Assembly: GCF_021130785.1 (NCBI RefSeq)
Contig: NC_060213.1
Location: 71,506,001-71,570,000 of the forward strand
Length of the DNA stretch: 64,000 nt
Direction: 5' to 3'
Origin: Homalodisca vitripennis
Taxonomy: Eukaryota > Arthropoda > Insecta > Hemiptera > Cicadellidae
Shown here: positions 33,165 to 45,646 of the stretch, one piece after another
Position numbering within the stretch: the stretch's first letter is position 1
How the letters are laid out: every line of letters starts with the position of its first letter
Notes under the pieces: model-generated
What the model was told of the DNA's origin: nothing
Databases searched by the model: none
What the model saw: the letters and a program-made list of their open reading frames with translations, nothing else
Translations under genes and position numbers: made by a program

Positions 33165-34409
33165 AAGTAACTAGCTGTTACACGCCGCTTCGCTCGCAAT
33201 TTTTAGAACCGGTCATTATTAAAAGCAATTATGATGCAATATGATGGGAGTCCTACAAACGTAAGTAGGCATACATCAGGTAGATATTATTAAGTTCATG
33301 GTAAATAGTATGGTAAGGCTATGCAACATTCCAAAATAATCGTTATTAAAGTTTTGCGTTACACTTGTTTTTTTGACCGTAGCCAGGGAAAGAATTAATC
33401 CAGGGAAAAGTTAGTATTCATTTATCTGTTTTTCCGTAAGCCATTGTTAACCCTATAGTAGACGGACAAAAAAAGTTACGTATCAGGACGGGCTGGGTCT
33501 GACAGACCCAAATAAAAACAATGAAAAAAAAATATGTTTTAACCAGTTTATTAATACAAATTTATTTTTACATTAAAATACAGACATGAATGCATTAGTA
33601 TTGGTTGGTTTTAATGTCGCAATTAAATGAAGAGCATTTATTAAAAAATTGCTAATTAGATATTACAAATTTACTTAAAATGTAATAAAACAAATTTCAA
33701 AAACACGTTATCCTTACCATGATGTGTATATAAAAAATTACACATATTTTTGAAATAAGAAAGACCTAAATAATAAAATAAAATTGTAAAATCTTTCTGA
33801 AATAAAACCGATTTCTTATTATACCAAAAGGTCGGTGTAAAACGAACTACGTGGTGGAATTTTACTTGCTAAAAGAAAGAAACGAAACTTCTTGTGGAAA
33901 TAAAAGGTTTTTACTATAGTAATAATTAAAATAAAAATTTAAAACTTTCCCGTTTTTTAATGATCAAAATAAAAGTTCGTAAAATTTACATATTAATGTT
34001 TTATTTATTATCTGCATTACACTATCGATCAAGCACCGTTTACTTATTATTGATAAAATTTAAATGTAAACAGATGTTTCAGAAAGTTTGTCGAATTATA
34101 GATGTCAACAGCTGTTTAGTGCCAGTTTAATTTGAATTATGAAACGTTTCGTTCTTATCATAACATTCGAATGTAAACAAACTAATTTTTCAACTTGAAT
34201 TCGACTTTATTTGGTGAAATGAATGTGTTATGGGTGGTAAAAAGCACTCTAAGTGTTAATTCAGACCAAAAGCCACACCTGTTCAAAATTTTAGCACAAT
34301 CCGTATAGCAGTTTAAGCGTGATTCGAGGGCAAACCTCCAAACATCTAAACATACAAACATCCAAATATCCAAAGATTTAAACTTTCGCATTTATAATAT
34401 TAGTGGGAT
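33165..34409 (+). mobile_element. RTE/SINE-like non-autonomous repeat
   Basis: Begins with AACTAGCTGTTACACGCCGC followed by TTCGCTCGC and ends with CTTTCGCATTTATAATATTA then GTGGGAT, after a run of related AAACATCTAAAC/ATACAAACATCC units. In many insect genomes, a head like AGCTGTTACCCGCGGCTTCG and a tail ending TTATAATATTAGTAGGAT mark a common non-LTR-derived (RTE-related) repeat. No protein-coding frame is present. This is recognition by memory of the two end motifs, not by a search. Confidence 0.55.
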
Positions 34410-34756
34410 TGAGAAACTCACGTCTCGAGAAAGGGAGAGACAGCAAGAGCAACCTAGCGGCAGTGGTTTGAACTGCCCATGCAGTCAAGGTTAGTTCACC
34501 CGGTTTCTCCTAAGGAGCACTCGTTCTTATCAAACATTCGAATGTAAACAAACTAATTTTTCTATTAGAATTCGACTTTATTTGGTGAAATTAATGTGTT
34601 ATGGGTGGTAAAAAGCACTCTAAATGTTAATTGAGACCAAAAGCTATACCTGTTCGAAATTTCAGCACAATCCTTATAGCAGTTTGAGCGTGATTCGAGG
34701 ACAAACCTGCAAACATCCAAACATTCAAACTTTCGCATTTATAATATTAGTAGGAT
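34153..34756 (+). repeat. Duplicated 3' half of the RTE/SINE-like repeat
   Basis: 34153-34409 and 34523-34756 are direct repeats: both start TTCTTATCA(TA)ACATTCGAATG, share TTCGACTTTATTTGGTGAAA and TGTTATGGGTGGTAAAAAGC, and end CATTTATAATATTAGTRGGA. They are about 90% alike by eye. The 113 bp between them is unrelated and G+C-richer. Confidence 0.88.
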
Positions 34757-35809
34757 GGTTTTACGCTACAATATTTTCTTATGAAATAGTTTTAGCATTC
34801 TTTAACTACAGATTCATTTATAATTAAAATTTTTTATCGATTTGTTGCATAACTGACGACGCTATCAACGACTGTTAACACTCCGACGCCTCTTTAACTG
34901 TATTATTTTCATTTTCCCCTCTATTGTGATAAAATATAAAGTAAGGATACATACAAACTTGTGCTGTCATAACACCGAAGAGATTCTTTCCCCTTTACTG
35001 TTATAAACAATATACAATGGTTGAATAAAATCAAGACTTTATAATTATTTATAAAAGTGTAAAAATGATTTCCTAGAGATTTCCTTACACATATATGGTC
35101 CAATGTAAAACTGTATTGTGGTTCATGTTTAGTTCGTTTTCACATCACTTGAAAAAAAGAATACTTTTTTCTCCAACAATATATGAATACAATTATCGTC
35201 TATTACTCTAAATGAGAACATGTCAAAAAATATCCGCTCGCATATGCTTGAACTTTTATAATACTATCGTTTTTGAAAATGATCAACGATCTGAGTGTCA
35301 CTGAGCCGCAATATGGTATTAAAGAAAATCTCGGGTTGTTGTAAAATACCTCTCAATTGTAAAAACCTTGTTTACTTTGTACTGTGTCTTATTTCTTTTA
35401 AGAATATGTATATTGATTTAAAATCCATTATTTCTATTTGGAAAACCAAACAAACATTTCTCCAACAACATGACCATATAGATATATTGTCAACATAGGC
35501 TACGATATATTTATAGATGACTGTACAACATTTATTATGTACTGGTACAATATGAGATTCATAACATTTACTGAGTACCTTCAATTAATATAGTAGAGTG
35601 ATTTCGATCTGTATTTTTGTAGTCCTACACAAGCATCAGTAGTAAGAGTTGTATAAATAATTTAAAGCATCTATAATATTGGTGGCGATACCCCCTTACA
35701 ATCCATTAAATATCTAAATTAAGGGAATGTACACCACATCTGGAAACATCTCACAGATATTATTGTGACGGGCTCATTGTTTAGTTCAGTGTAGTAAGCA
35801 CCAAGAGTC

Positions 35810-35919
35810 GATCAACAGCCGTCAGGTGTTTGGTTACATCTGGCCTCCTGAGGCAGATAGAGTCTGGTCAACACTGCATTTCTGGTTGTATAAATAAATA
35901 TTCTCAGATCTTATACAAG
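35810..35919 (+). promoter_or_regulatory. Leader-like sequence A, homologous to 48391-48505
   Basis: Aligns by eye with 48391-48505 in the same orientation: CAACAGCCGTCAG, TGTTTGGTTAC, TCTGG, GTCTGGT and the AATAAAYAYTCTCAGATCT end are shared. About 25 bp upstream lies TTCAGTG, similar to an arthropod initiator. It is non-coding. It could be a duplicated untranslated first exon or a shared mobile fragment; the promoter reading is inference. Confidence 0.35.
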
Positions 35920-36367
35920 GGGTAATATATGACTGTGGCTCTCGGATATCCGCTATATCGTTTATATTTACCTTGGCGAAAAGGGACTTTATTGAAGTAG
36001 CTGAACTGCTAAGTATATTTAAATTTCTTTAATATTTTAATAAAAGTAATATAATTAAATTCACAAAAGGTACTATCTACTGTGACTTATTAACCATTAC
36101 ATCACAAATGATTTCATTTCTGTCATACACCAATTTGGTTTTCGATACAATAATTCAAGGCATTCACGTTTTTTTACTGTTAAATTAGGGTATTGTTCTT
36201 GAAAAAGGGAGGACACTCTCAAATGATATAGTTACATACAAGAAAATTAAATTAATTAATTAACATAGTTCTTATTAGCCTACAACGATTTTAAAGGACT
36301 TATTAACTAAGATACACAAACAAATGCGGCAATTACAAATCCAACCCAGTTAGTTTATTCAGGATTT

Positions 36368-36384
36368 GTTATATATATATATCA

Positions 36385-36436
<52 letters not shown>
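36368..36436. repeat. (TA)n microsatellite, interrupted
   Basis: TA dinucleotides with one interruption (ATCATTATATTT) near 36382, then an uninterrupted run to about 36434. Confidence 0.93.
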
Positions 36437-36438
<2 letters not shown>

Positions 36439-36844
36439 CAATCAATGAAAAATATCAACTTTATGAAAACCTTGTTAAAATGGATTAGATGTTTAAGACT
36501 GGTTTCTTCCGCTTTGTGCTGCGGCATGTTTAAATTAGCTGAACAAATAAAAAGGGTGCAACACAGTTGCAAGCAAAAGAGCAAACCGGGTGTTCAAATA
36601 AGAAGGAGGCATAATGTAAGTATCCTTTCCTTGAAGAGAAAAGAAGTATATACTATACTTGTAGTTTAGTAATTTTGCTTCTGTCATGGAAAGACAATAT
36701 AAGTTTGGATTTAAATATTTCATAAACTATATCTTATGAATAATAATATATATTGAATGTTTCCGCTTTCGTTTATAGTTATCGTATGACTGCAACATAA
36801 GTACTTCCATATCATTATACTGACATTAAAGGTTACTTACTATA

Positions 36845-37394
36845 AAGGGTGAGTCAGAAATATGGTAAAATAAATTACGACGTGATTCCAGAGCTAAAAA
36901 TGAGAATAAAATGTCATATAAAGGTAGGTCCGGAAACGCTCCATTATTGAGTAATGGCTGGCGAAAGATTTTGCTTTGTTTTCAGTTCACCTGGTGAAAT
37001 TAAGTGATTCTGAAATTGTTTTGTTTCTTACTTTTTAACTCAAATAAGATGGATTTATAAGGAGAAAAGCACCTGAAAAAATCAAATAAAACTACTCTAG
37101 AGGTTGTAGTGTGTAACAGTTTTTGAGAAAAAGTATGAAATTTGCCAAAATTCTAATAACAAAAATACCGTCTTAAATGTTTCATGTCCAATAACATTGT
37201 TAAATGACCCATAAACAAATTGTTTTTCCTAATACAGATTGTAGAGAATTAATTTTTGAAAACAACCATAATAAGCAAAGTTAGCTAAATGTTTAAAAAA
37301 AGTTATGAAATTGACTCCTCAGGTATTACACTACACAGCAAACTTTCGCTGTTTTATAATAAGGAATGAGTAATCTGATTGGTAACAGCTGGTT
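36845..37394 (+). repeat. Left long inverted repeat of mariner copy 2
   Basis: Reverse complement of 38757-39309. The inner limit is near GGTAACAGCTGG, matching CCAGCTGTTACC on the other side. Confidence 0.9.
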
Positions 37395-37419
37395 CAAAAT
37401 TTTATTTTTAAATACAAGA

Positions 37420-38486
37420 AACATATACAATCGGTTTAAGTCTCTCCTGAAGATTAAAATGATGCTCTAAATGACCTCCATTGTTCATAATGCACGCGTT
37501 TCAGAGCGTCTTCTCATCAAGTTTTCGGACCCGTTCAAAAACTCCAGGTGTCTGCTTAATGGTTTCTATTCCATTAGAAATGTTTAATTCGGAGTTCTTC
37601 AATTGTATCTATTGGGGAAGAGTAGACTAATGTTTTTAAATGTCCCCAAAGGTAAAAGTCCAAAGGATTTAAGTCAGGTGATCTTGCTGGCCATAAAACT
37701 GTTCCACCTCGACTTATCCATTGATTTGTGAAACTCATTTAGGTGTCCCACGAACAGCATAAACCCCCGTCATGCATAAACCACATGTTTTGGCGAAAAT
37801 GCAGAGGTACATCATCAAGCAGGTTAGGTAGCTCGTCTCTTAAAAGGTTCAAGTACACCACGCCATTAAGCCTGGGAGGAAGGACGAATACGACTAAATG
37901 ATCCGCTGAGATTCCAGGCCAATTATTTACTGAAAACTGATGTTGTGGGCGATTAGGTTTGATAGCAAGAGGATTTCTGTCTGCCCAAATGTGGTTGTTA
38001 TGTAAGTTAATGATAGCTGTTCTTGTAAAGTGAGCCTCATGGTAAACAAAATTGTATTTAAAAAAGTTTGGATCAGCACATTTTAACAGAAGAACAACAA
38101 CAACAAATCGACAAAAACAACATGGGGAGCGTTAGTCTTGTGGCAAAAGAGTTTTTTGGACATGCTGGAAGTGGTATGGGTTTAACTGGTACTCGTGTAG
38201 TATTCCTCCGAATACTAGATTGGCTGAAATTGAACTGTAGTAACAATTCTCTAGTGCTCTTTTCAGGATAATCAGAAATTTCATTAAGAACCAACTCTTC
38301 TAATTCAACAGTCCTACATGATCGGGCGATGCCTACATTACTACGCTCCGAAGACTTCAAGGAACCTGTTTCAGATAGGCGTTGATGAATAGTGGCAAAA
38401 AATCTTGCGTTTGGAACACCTGCGGTTAGGAAAGTTCTCTTGATACAGACGTCTTGCTGAAGTACTATTGCAGCGTCCCAAACCAT
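37420..38486 (-). pseudogene. Mariner-superfamily transposase, several breaks
   Basis: The N-terminal DNA-binding part is read at 38486-38073: ARFFATIHQRLSETGSLKSS, then VGIARSCRTVELEELVLNEI with a helix-turn-helix pattern and REL LLQFNFSQSSIRRN as the second helix region. The part carrying the first catalytic Asp is not legible near 38060. The frame resumes as ADRNPLAIKPNRPQHQFSVN, reaches NMWFMHDGG at about 37765 (second catalytic Asp), is lost at a small rearrangement, and resumes at WISRGGTVLWPARSPDLNPL, then DFYLWGHLKT near 37640 (third Asp). Only the motif order identifies it; it cannot be functional. Confidence 0.75.
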
Positions 38487-38756
38487 ACATTAAAATACAT
38501 GTCTGCTAATTCAGAGTTTGAATACACATGAATATTACCGTCCATTTTTAATGAATGGAACACACAACACAAAATCACTAATAAGATGGATGGAAATAAC
38601 TGGTTAAAATACTTAACACAAGCACATAGTATCTTTACAGTTTGCTGTTTTGTTCAACAATGAGGTGACATATGTCATCTAATAATAAATGCCCAGCTAA
38701 TTATTTATTATTTAAAAATGTTTAAACAGTTTTTTGCTTAAATGATTAATTATTGC

Positions 38757-39309
38757 CAGCTGTTACCAATCAGATACTCATTCCTTATTATAAAACAGTA
38801 AAAAATTGCTGTGTAGTGTATACGTGAGGAGTCAATTTCATAACTTTTTTACACATTTAGCTACCTTTTCTTATTATGGTTTGTTTTCAGAAATTAAATT
38901 CTCTACAATCTGTATTACGAAAAACAATTTGTTTATGGATCATTTAACAATGTTATTGGACATGAAACATTTAAGACGGTATTTTTTGTTATTAGATTTT
39001 TGGCAAATTTTCATACTTTTTTTCTCAAAAACTGTTCACACTACAACCTCTAGAGTGGTTTTAATTTGATTTTTTTCAGGTGATTTTCCATATAAATCCA
39101 TCTTATTTGATTTAAAAAGTAAGAACAAAAACCTTTCAGAATCACTTAATTTCACCAGGTGAACTGAAAACAAAGCAAAATCTTTCGCCAGCCATTACTC
39201 AGTAATGGAGCGTTTCCGGACTTACCTTTTATATAACATTTTTTTTCTTATTTTTAGCTCTGGAATCACGTCTTTAAAATATTTTTTACCATATTTCTGA
39301 CTCACTCTG
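38757..39309 (-). repeat. Right long inverted repeat of mariner copy 2
   Basis: Partner of 36845-37394; the outer end CTGACTCACTCTG is followed by TATA. The open plus-strand frame at 38806-39069 lies entirely inside this arm and is not a gene. Confidence 0.9.
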
Positions 39310-41985
39310 TATAATTAATCTAGACTGTTAGAACAGTTACAGGCTAAAGTTCAAATATAAAAATATACATGTTTTGATAAACTTGCAGCCTTACGCAAAG
39401 GATATCGCAATAATGACCTGAAATGTATGTTGTACATTAGTATGCAAAGTGTATATAACAAGTACTAAAATATAATGCAGAGCCCCAATTAAATTTATAA
39501 TTTCAATTAAAAACATGAATTAAAAAATACGAATATACGAATGTTATCGATATAAATATTGCAGAATTGTTATGTATCAAAATTAGTCAATAAAACATTA
39601 ATATACAGTGTATTTCAGTGTCAAGGGAATAATCCTGTCAAACAATAAAGTCTATCCATCGGGATTGCCACAGGAGCCAATACATTCATAATTATATTAG
39701 TTCAGATATACACTGCTCTGCCATTTTTTTATCAAGGTTAATTTTTTAACTTCATTTCTATACAGTGAAATTTTACACTTCATATCAATGTATGAATGAA
39801 CCAAATGGCATGACTGCAGAAGTAAATTTTAGCAGAACACTGAATTAAAATCATTGTCACATATTGTGAACCTAATTAGAACATAAGAACACCTCATCTT
39901 CTAGAGTAAGTTGATTAGTTGTTGTTGCAAGTTTTAAGTTGTTGTCCTTGGTGTGCCTGACGTCGAAAGGATGCAGAGTTCGTTTTGAGCTTCTTCGCTG
40001 CCGACTATTTTTAACTGTTCAGACGAATGTGGATTTTAGTGTCCAATGTCAACATTCACACTTCTTGTTAGTTCCAAATTAATGGAAGTGAGAGCAAAGA
40101 TGGAGCAAAAACCCCATCAGATAAGACGGTTTGCTCTTGAATAGGCTGGTTTTCCCACGGGTGTAGGTTGTGAACCATAACTACTAGAATGCATGAATGA
40201 TATTGTATTGTACCCATGGGTATTTGCGTATATTTTATTTTACATTCTAACATTATTAGCTACAGTGTACATATGCTTAGTCACACTCAAAGCTTTATTT
40301 ACTGTTTATATGACACATTTATGATGAAATAGTTGATTACTTAGTGAACATCAATAAACATAATTGTAATTAAAATAAATTAAACATAAATACGTCTTAA
40401 AAGTCATAAAATAGCTTTTAAAAATAATAATATATTCGTCTTTCACAACATTAAAATAACTACCGAATAACATATCTATATACTATAGATCTACATAATA
40501 TAGTAGATTATTAAAAACACAATATATGACACATGACTTTTAGTACTAGTACTAATATGTTTCTGTAAATAACAACCAGTACAATTGATTCAGTTGTTTG
40601 TAGTTGACGAACGGAAGTAGGGAGTTACCATCAATCTTCCTGACACTTAATTTTTGTCTTAGCCGAATCACATCTAATATACATATTTCAGACAAGTCTG
40701 GCCACTAATTGTTTTGTTATTGTTGCGTTTGAGCTGATAAAATATGTACTGTATAAAATTATAAAATATCAACTTTCACAAGTTGGTTTCCATGGAAACA
40801 GTTGATTGTTTTACAGAACTATAAATACTATGCAGTCGATAAGAAATAATCTAAAACCTCAATAGTTTTGGGATGATATTTGTTAGCTTAACATTATTAT
40901 ACTATAGTATAGTGATGGTAAAATATTTCAAGATTCGATATTTTTCGACACAGCTTAAACTATAAAACTTTCGTGAAAATTATAATACACACATAAACAT
41001 GTGAAGATGAATTTTGCCAAAAGTGAATTTTCCCCCCAGTTTATAAAGAAGCAATAATCCAAACATTTCATGAAAATTTGCTGGAGATAAAATGTTTGTC
41101 GAGTTTTAATTTATAATATTATGTAATTTATCTCTTGGTAAAATTTAAGATAAGTAAGTTACTTTCATGGTAAAATTTATTAATCATTACAATTATACCT
41201 GACATTTCATTAACAACTACTGCATTAAATATATTACTGGTAGATATTGACACTACACAGTTACATTACTGTAATTGATCTTCATTTTATTTTAGTAAAT
41301 TTGTGCTAATGACTTCAGACTTTCCATCAGTAAAATGAATAGTAAAACTACTTAAATAAACTTAAATAGGGTCCAAAACATAATTTTTTCATTCCTAATA
41401 AATCACAGCAAAAGAATAACAGCTGTTACATTATTTATGTAAAGTTCTTAATTTAAAGTACCTAAATATGATCATAAAAATATATAGTAAAAGCTGCGAA
41501 ACACCCCACCGTCCTCACAAACACAATATGTTTAAGGTATAATGATGTTTTTATAATTTAAAATGTTATTATTTAAAGTAACCTTTCTTTAGCTTGAATT
41601 TAATAATTTAATAGTCTTGTTATTTCAATAAATTTATATTAAATACGTTATAGAAGAATAAAAAGATAAGACATAAAAATGTATTCTGATAATGTCCCTA
41701 ACTTACGGTTTACCACACGATTTGAAGATTCTTTGAAGAGAAAAAAGCCCGAAAACCTCTTAAAGTATGCTTTTTATGTATAAGTTCAATTTACACATAA
41801 AATAGTTTACAATACAAATGTCACATTCAAAATATAATTACAGGCTTATTCTATAAAATTAGCACTGCCGTCTAATGTCCTATATTTACCTCTACATAAG
41901 AGTAACATATTTGCCAAAATGTTGCATAAATCAAACATCTGCTTATATACATCGTTAGATTTGTCTATATTAAGAAAAATTGATT
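39310..41985. other. Stretch without recognisable genes
   Basis: AT-rich DNA with no coding family, RNA gene or clear element recognised. Confidence 0.5.
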
Positions 41986-41989
41986 GGTA

Positions 41990-42680
41990 AAGTTACTGTT
42001 AACTACAATCTATTGAAAATTTAGCTCAATCTGCTACGAATAAACGAAAAATCTAATGAACGCGTCGAGGAATTCGCTTAGAATAAACCTAGATCTAATA
42101 TCAATGTAGTCAAACCTGCTTCGAATCAGGGAAACAAATGCTGTAAAATCTTCTGTAAATAAATGAAAATCTATTACAAATGTAGTAAAATATGTTACAA
42201 ATCAACGTAAATTCTATTAAAAATGTATATTATCCTCAAAGCAGTCTCTCGTGGTATTCTCACGGAGAAGATTTTAAAAAATTGCATTCGATTTTTTGAA
42301 GCAGGTTCTAAAAGATCTCCAATAAATTTATCATTGATTCTAATAATTTTTTTTATAATCATTCCAAGCAGTTACTACATTAAATTCAAGCAGATTTCAC
42401 TTTAGTTGAAAGTAGGTTTGTTAACAGTTCCACTTGATTTTACATTGATTCCAAGCAGATTTTACATTGGTTCCAAGCAGATTTGTCATATATTTTCTAA
42501 ATATATTACTTTTTTTCGTAGCATATTTGACTAGATTTCCGACACTTTTCGTGTATCTGTAAAATTAATAGATTTTAAATAGAGGTTTACATACATCTTA
42601 AATAGAGTTTTTCTTTATACGTAGCAGATTTCACTACATTTCCAATACATTTTTGTTTAATTTTAGAAGATTTTTAGAAC
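41990..42680. repeat. Converging arrays of degenerate subrepeats
   Basis: Left half (to about 42230): about five diverged ~40 bp units with AAATCTGCTACGAATAAACG, AAACCTGCTTCGAATCAGGG, AAATCTTCTGTAAATAAATG and AAATATGTTACAAATCAACG. Right half (about 42310-42680): the same theme in inverse orientation, with ATTGATTCCAAGCAGATTTT, ATTGGTTCCAAGCAGATTTG and TACGTAGCAGATTTCAC. The centre near 42250 is unrelated. This is the layout of a foldback element or an inverted satellite array. Unit borders are approximate. Confidence 0.6.
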
Positions 42681-42849
42681 TGGAATTATTGACACAACAT
42701 AACAAGGAGATATCTTGCAACTGCCTGACAGCATAGCTTTGTTAGACCATATACCCCTTAAGTAAATTTTAACTACAAAAAAAATAGTCTTGTTACAACA
42801 CATGCTGAATAGGTTAAACCAGGAATGTATAACATGCATTGTTAGATAC

Positions 42850-43089
42850 TGTTATAAATAATTGACAATACCCGCGTGTATTGGTGGTTCACACAGACAC
42901 ACACTACGACAGCAAAGAAATCAACGTGCGCATGCGCCAACTTTTACAACAGCTGTTATAGATAAATATTATTATTATTCTTTTCCGTACGTGTTCCACG
43001 TGTTACATTGTCGGTGTACTTAATGTGTATATTTGCTAATTAATAAACATTAACTTGATTATTAATCCTCTGACTATTTATTTACAACA
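42850..43089 (+). repeat. 5' LTR of the copia element (240 bp, 90 bp shorter than 3' LTR)
   Basis: Identical to the 3' LTR except for one G/C difference (ACGTGTTCC versus ACGTCTTCC) and a missing 90 bp block between copies of ATATTATT. The missing block includes the AATAAA-bearing segment present in the 3' LTR. Confidence 0.95.
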
Positions 43090-43103
43090 GGTTATGGGCC
43101 CAG
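43090..43103 (+). other. Copia-type primer-binding site
   Basis: GGTTATGGGCCCAG lies immediately after the 5' LTR. Copia-family elements prime reverse transcription from an initiator-Met tRNA fragment with this type of site. Confidence 0.75.
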
Positions 43104-43214
43104 TAACGTTTGTGTGATAGCGTTGGGCATTAAAAGTTAATAAATGTCAGTAAAAGTGAAATTAAGTGTGTGTATCACGTTGTGTTAAAAAGTGGTTTGT
43201 ATAACCTAAAAGGG

Positions 43215-44575
43215 ATGGCTGGTACAAGTAGCAATATACAAGCACTGTCGAAGGACAATTACGACACATGGAAAATTCAAATTCGGGCATTGCTGATTCA
43301 GAAGAAATTATGGCCGTATGCCGATGGAAGTCTCCAGAAACCGGCAGAAAGTGTTGAAAATGGAAGCGCTGTAGTCAAGTGGGAAGATGGAGATCAATCA
43401 GCTCAGGCAAGCATCATTTTGGCGATGGCGCCATCAGAGTTGAAAAATATTAAAAATTGTAAGACAACTCGTGAGCTGTGGCTGAAACTTGAAACGATCT
43501 ACGCATCAAAAGGGCCGGCAAGGAAAGCCACGTTATTGAAGTCGCTGTTCGTGCACAAGGTGAAGGAGGGGAAAGTATACACCAGTACCTGGACAACTTC
43601 TTCGACGTAGTTGACAAATTGGCGGAAATGGATATCGAGATTCATGAAGATCTGTTAACTACTATGATACTGCACGGTTTGCCACCAAGTTTTGAGAATT
43701 TTAGATGCGTAATCGAGAGTCGTGATCAATTGCCAAAGCCGGAAGAGCTCAAGATAAAAATCTTAAATGAATGTTTGGCCAGGGTAGGCGATTCACAAGA
43801 CGCCGAAGACAAAGCATTCATGGCCAGATCCAGAACACGTAATTTTGGTAGACGTAGCAGCGGCGGCGAAAAAGGTAATTTCAAGGGAAAATGCTTCAAA
43901 TGCGGCAAGGTTGGCCATTTTGCCAAAAATTGTCCCGAAAAGGAGGATGGAAGATCAACACAAGGAAGTGCTAGGGTAGCACAGGATTTTTACATCTCGG
44001 AACTGAACCGAGAAGAGGTCAACAATGTTCAAGGTCGTAGCCAATCCAAGTGGTGTTTGGATAGTGGATGCACAACTCACATGTGCGGCGACGAGGATAT
44101 TCTTGAAGATACGGTGACGTGCGATTCGGTACTCAAGTTAGCAACAGAAGCATCGACAAATGCAAATATAAAGGGCGTAGCCAAGATAAATGTAAGTGGT
44201 GGAGTTATTTCAACCGCGAACTTGCATGGCACGCTGTATGTACCGGAATTAAGAACTAATCTGATGTCGGTATCGAAGATTACTGACAAAGGTAATACAG
44301 TAATCTTCAATGACAAATTAGCTGAGGTACGTAATACAGATGGCAAAACCGTGATTATCGCCGATAGACTGGGAGACCTGTACTTTGTAAGAGAAGAAAA
44401 TACTGAACATGCGCAGGTGGTTACGCGAGCGCAAGCAAATTCTGAGGACACGTCAAGTCAAAAACCTTTTAGAAAAGGGGCAAAAATTTCACCGAAAATT
44501 TGGCACAGGAGACTTGGGCATATACACATGGATGCAGTCAATAAATTATTTGATGAGCAGCTGGCAACCGGATAA
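43215..44575 (+). pseudogene. Copia gag, protease and start of integrase, frameshifted
   Basis: Starts at the ATG at 43215 (MAGTSSNIQALSKDNYDTWK). The gag core reads LWLKLETIYASKGPARKATL, and after a one-base frame change near 43565 continues with HEDLLTTMILHGLPPSFENF. The CCHC knuckle CFKCGKVGHFAKNC at about 43892 binds RNA. The aspartic protease motif WCLDSGCTTHMCGD is at about 44053, with Asp-Ser-Gly as its active site. The GAG-pre-integrase block KIWHRRLGHIHMDAVNKLF, with its His pair, is near 44500. Translation stops at 44573-44575 at another frame change. Confidence 0.9.
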
Positions 44576-45619
44576 ATTTGTCGTTCAAGGGCAAAGCAAC
44601 AGTATGCGACGTTTGCTGTCGCGGTAAGCAGGCTGCCAGACCGTTCACAGAAAGGGTTGACAGGAGTAGAGTGCCACTGAAAATTGTACATACCGATATT
44701 TGCGGACAATGAGGCGCTGCTGGATCACGTAAAACATGAAATAAATAAAGAAATAGGCATCAAAGACCTTGGAGAAGCCAAATATTTCTTAGGCATCGAA
44801 ATTGATCAACAAAACGGGATCAAAATGGGACAAAGAGGATACGTTCTGGAAATTTTGAAGAAATTTGGAATGGATTCCTGTAACCCGGTGGAAATACCAG
44901 CGAGTCCAAGTACAAAAATCGAGGGAACAGCAGAAGACCAAGGAAAATCTTTAAATAATCATCCGTACAAAGAGCTGGTAGGCTCATTGATGTACTTGGC
45001 GGTATGTACGAGGCCGGATATAGCATACACCGTGAGTGTGCTCGCACAATTCAACGACAAATCATCCGATCATCACTGGGGTTCGGCTAAAAAGGTTTTG
45101 AGATACCTCAAAGGGACAGCCAATCATTCCCTGCATTTTGATGGAAATATCCGAAAATTGACAGGCTACGCTGATGCGAATTGGGGTGCATGTACACTGG
45201 ACAGAAGGTCATACACAGGATACACCTTCTTGTTGGGCGGCGCAGCCATAAGCTGGCAAGCCAGAAAACAAAAAACAGTGGCACAATCAACTGCCGAAGC
45301 CGAATACATGGCTCTGGGCGAGGCTGCAAAGGAATCAATATTCCTGAATCGTCTACTGGTTGAATTGGGAGCAACGGAGTCAATCGACGGAACAATTCAT
45401 TGCGACAATCAGAGTGCCAAAATGATGTCAGAAAATGCTATGTTTCACCCCCGGACAAAACATATAGACATTCGTCATCACTTCATCCGAGAGAAAGTGC
45501 AAGAAGGCCAGATCAAGGTGGAACATATACCGACGGACGAAATGGTAGCCGATATTTTCACGAAATCACTACCATCAATCAAACACTGGCAACATTGTGG
45601 GACCTTGGGTCTGAAGTAA
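44576..45619 (+). pseudogene. Copia integrase zinc end joined to reverse transcriptase/RNase H end
   Basis: 44580-44710 reads TVCDVCCRGKQAARPFTERV and LKIVHTDICG, the Cys pair of the integrase zinc finger and the first catalytic Asp of its core. Directly after this, FADNEALLDHVKHEINKEIG belongs to the thumb side of the reverse transcriptase, so the rest of the integrase and most of the polymerase palm (including YVDD) have been removed by one internal deletion at about 44706. From 44684 the frame is open for 311 codons: YFLGIEIDQQNGIKMGQRGY, then the RNase H domain with LTGYADANWGACTLDRRSYT, STAEAEYMALGEAAKE and HCDNQSAKMMSEN, and TKHIDIRHHFIREKV. Confidence 0.9.
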
Positions 45620-45646
45620 CCGATCCACGCAGATATTGAGGAGGGG

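Larger units (their letters stand above)
34757..36844. other. Intergenic stretch with a leader-like repeat and a (TA)n array
   Basis: No gene recognised. It contains one copy of the sequence also found at 48391-48505 (see 35810-35919) and a TA-rich microsatellite at 36368-36436. Confidence 0.5.
36845..39309 (-). mobile_element. Mariner/Tc1-superfamily transposon with ~550 bp inverted ends (copy 2)
   Basis: A 2.47 kb element flanked by TA. The ends read AAGGGTGAGTCAGAAATATGG (left) and the inverse CAGAGTGAGTCAGAAATATG (right). Inverted repeats run 36845-37394 and 38757-39309, nearly identical, with shared blocks such as CAGGTGAACTGAAAACAAAG (inverted) and ACTACAACCTCTAGAG. The transposase between them is on the minus strand and heavily damaged. 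It has the same architecture as copies 1 and 3 but a different internal sequence. Confidence 0.9.

Noticed and set aside
34280..34345. B-box-like GATTCGAGG as a tRNA or tRNA-derived SINE promoter
   Set aside because: No matching A box at the right distance and no cloverleaf could be drawn.
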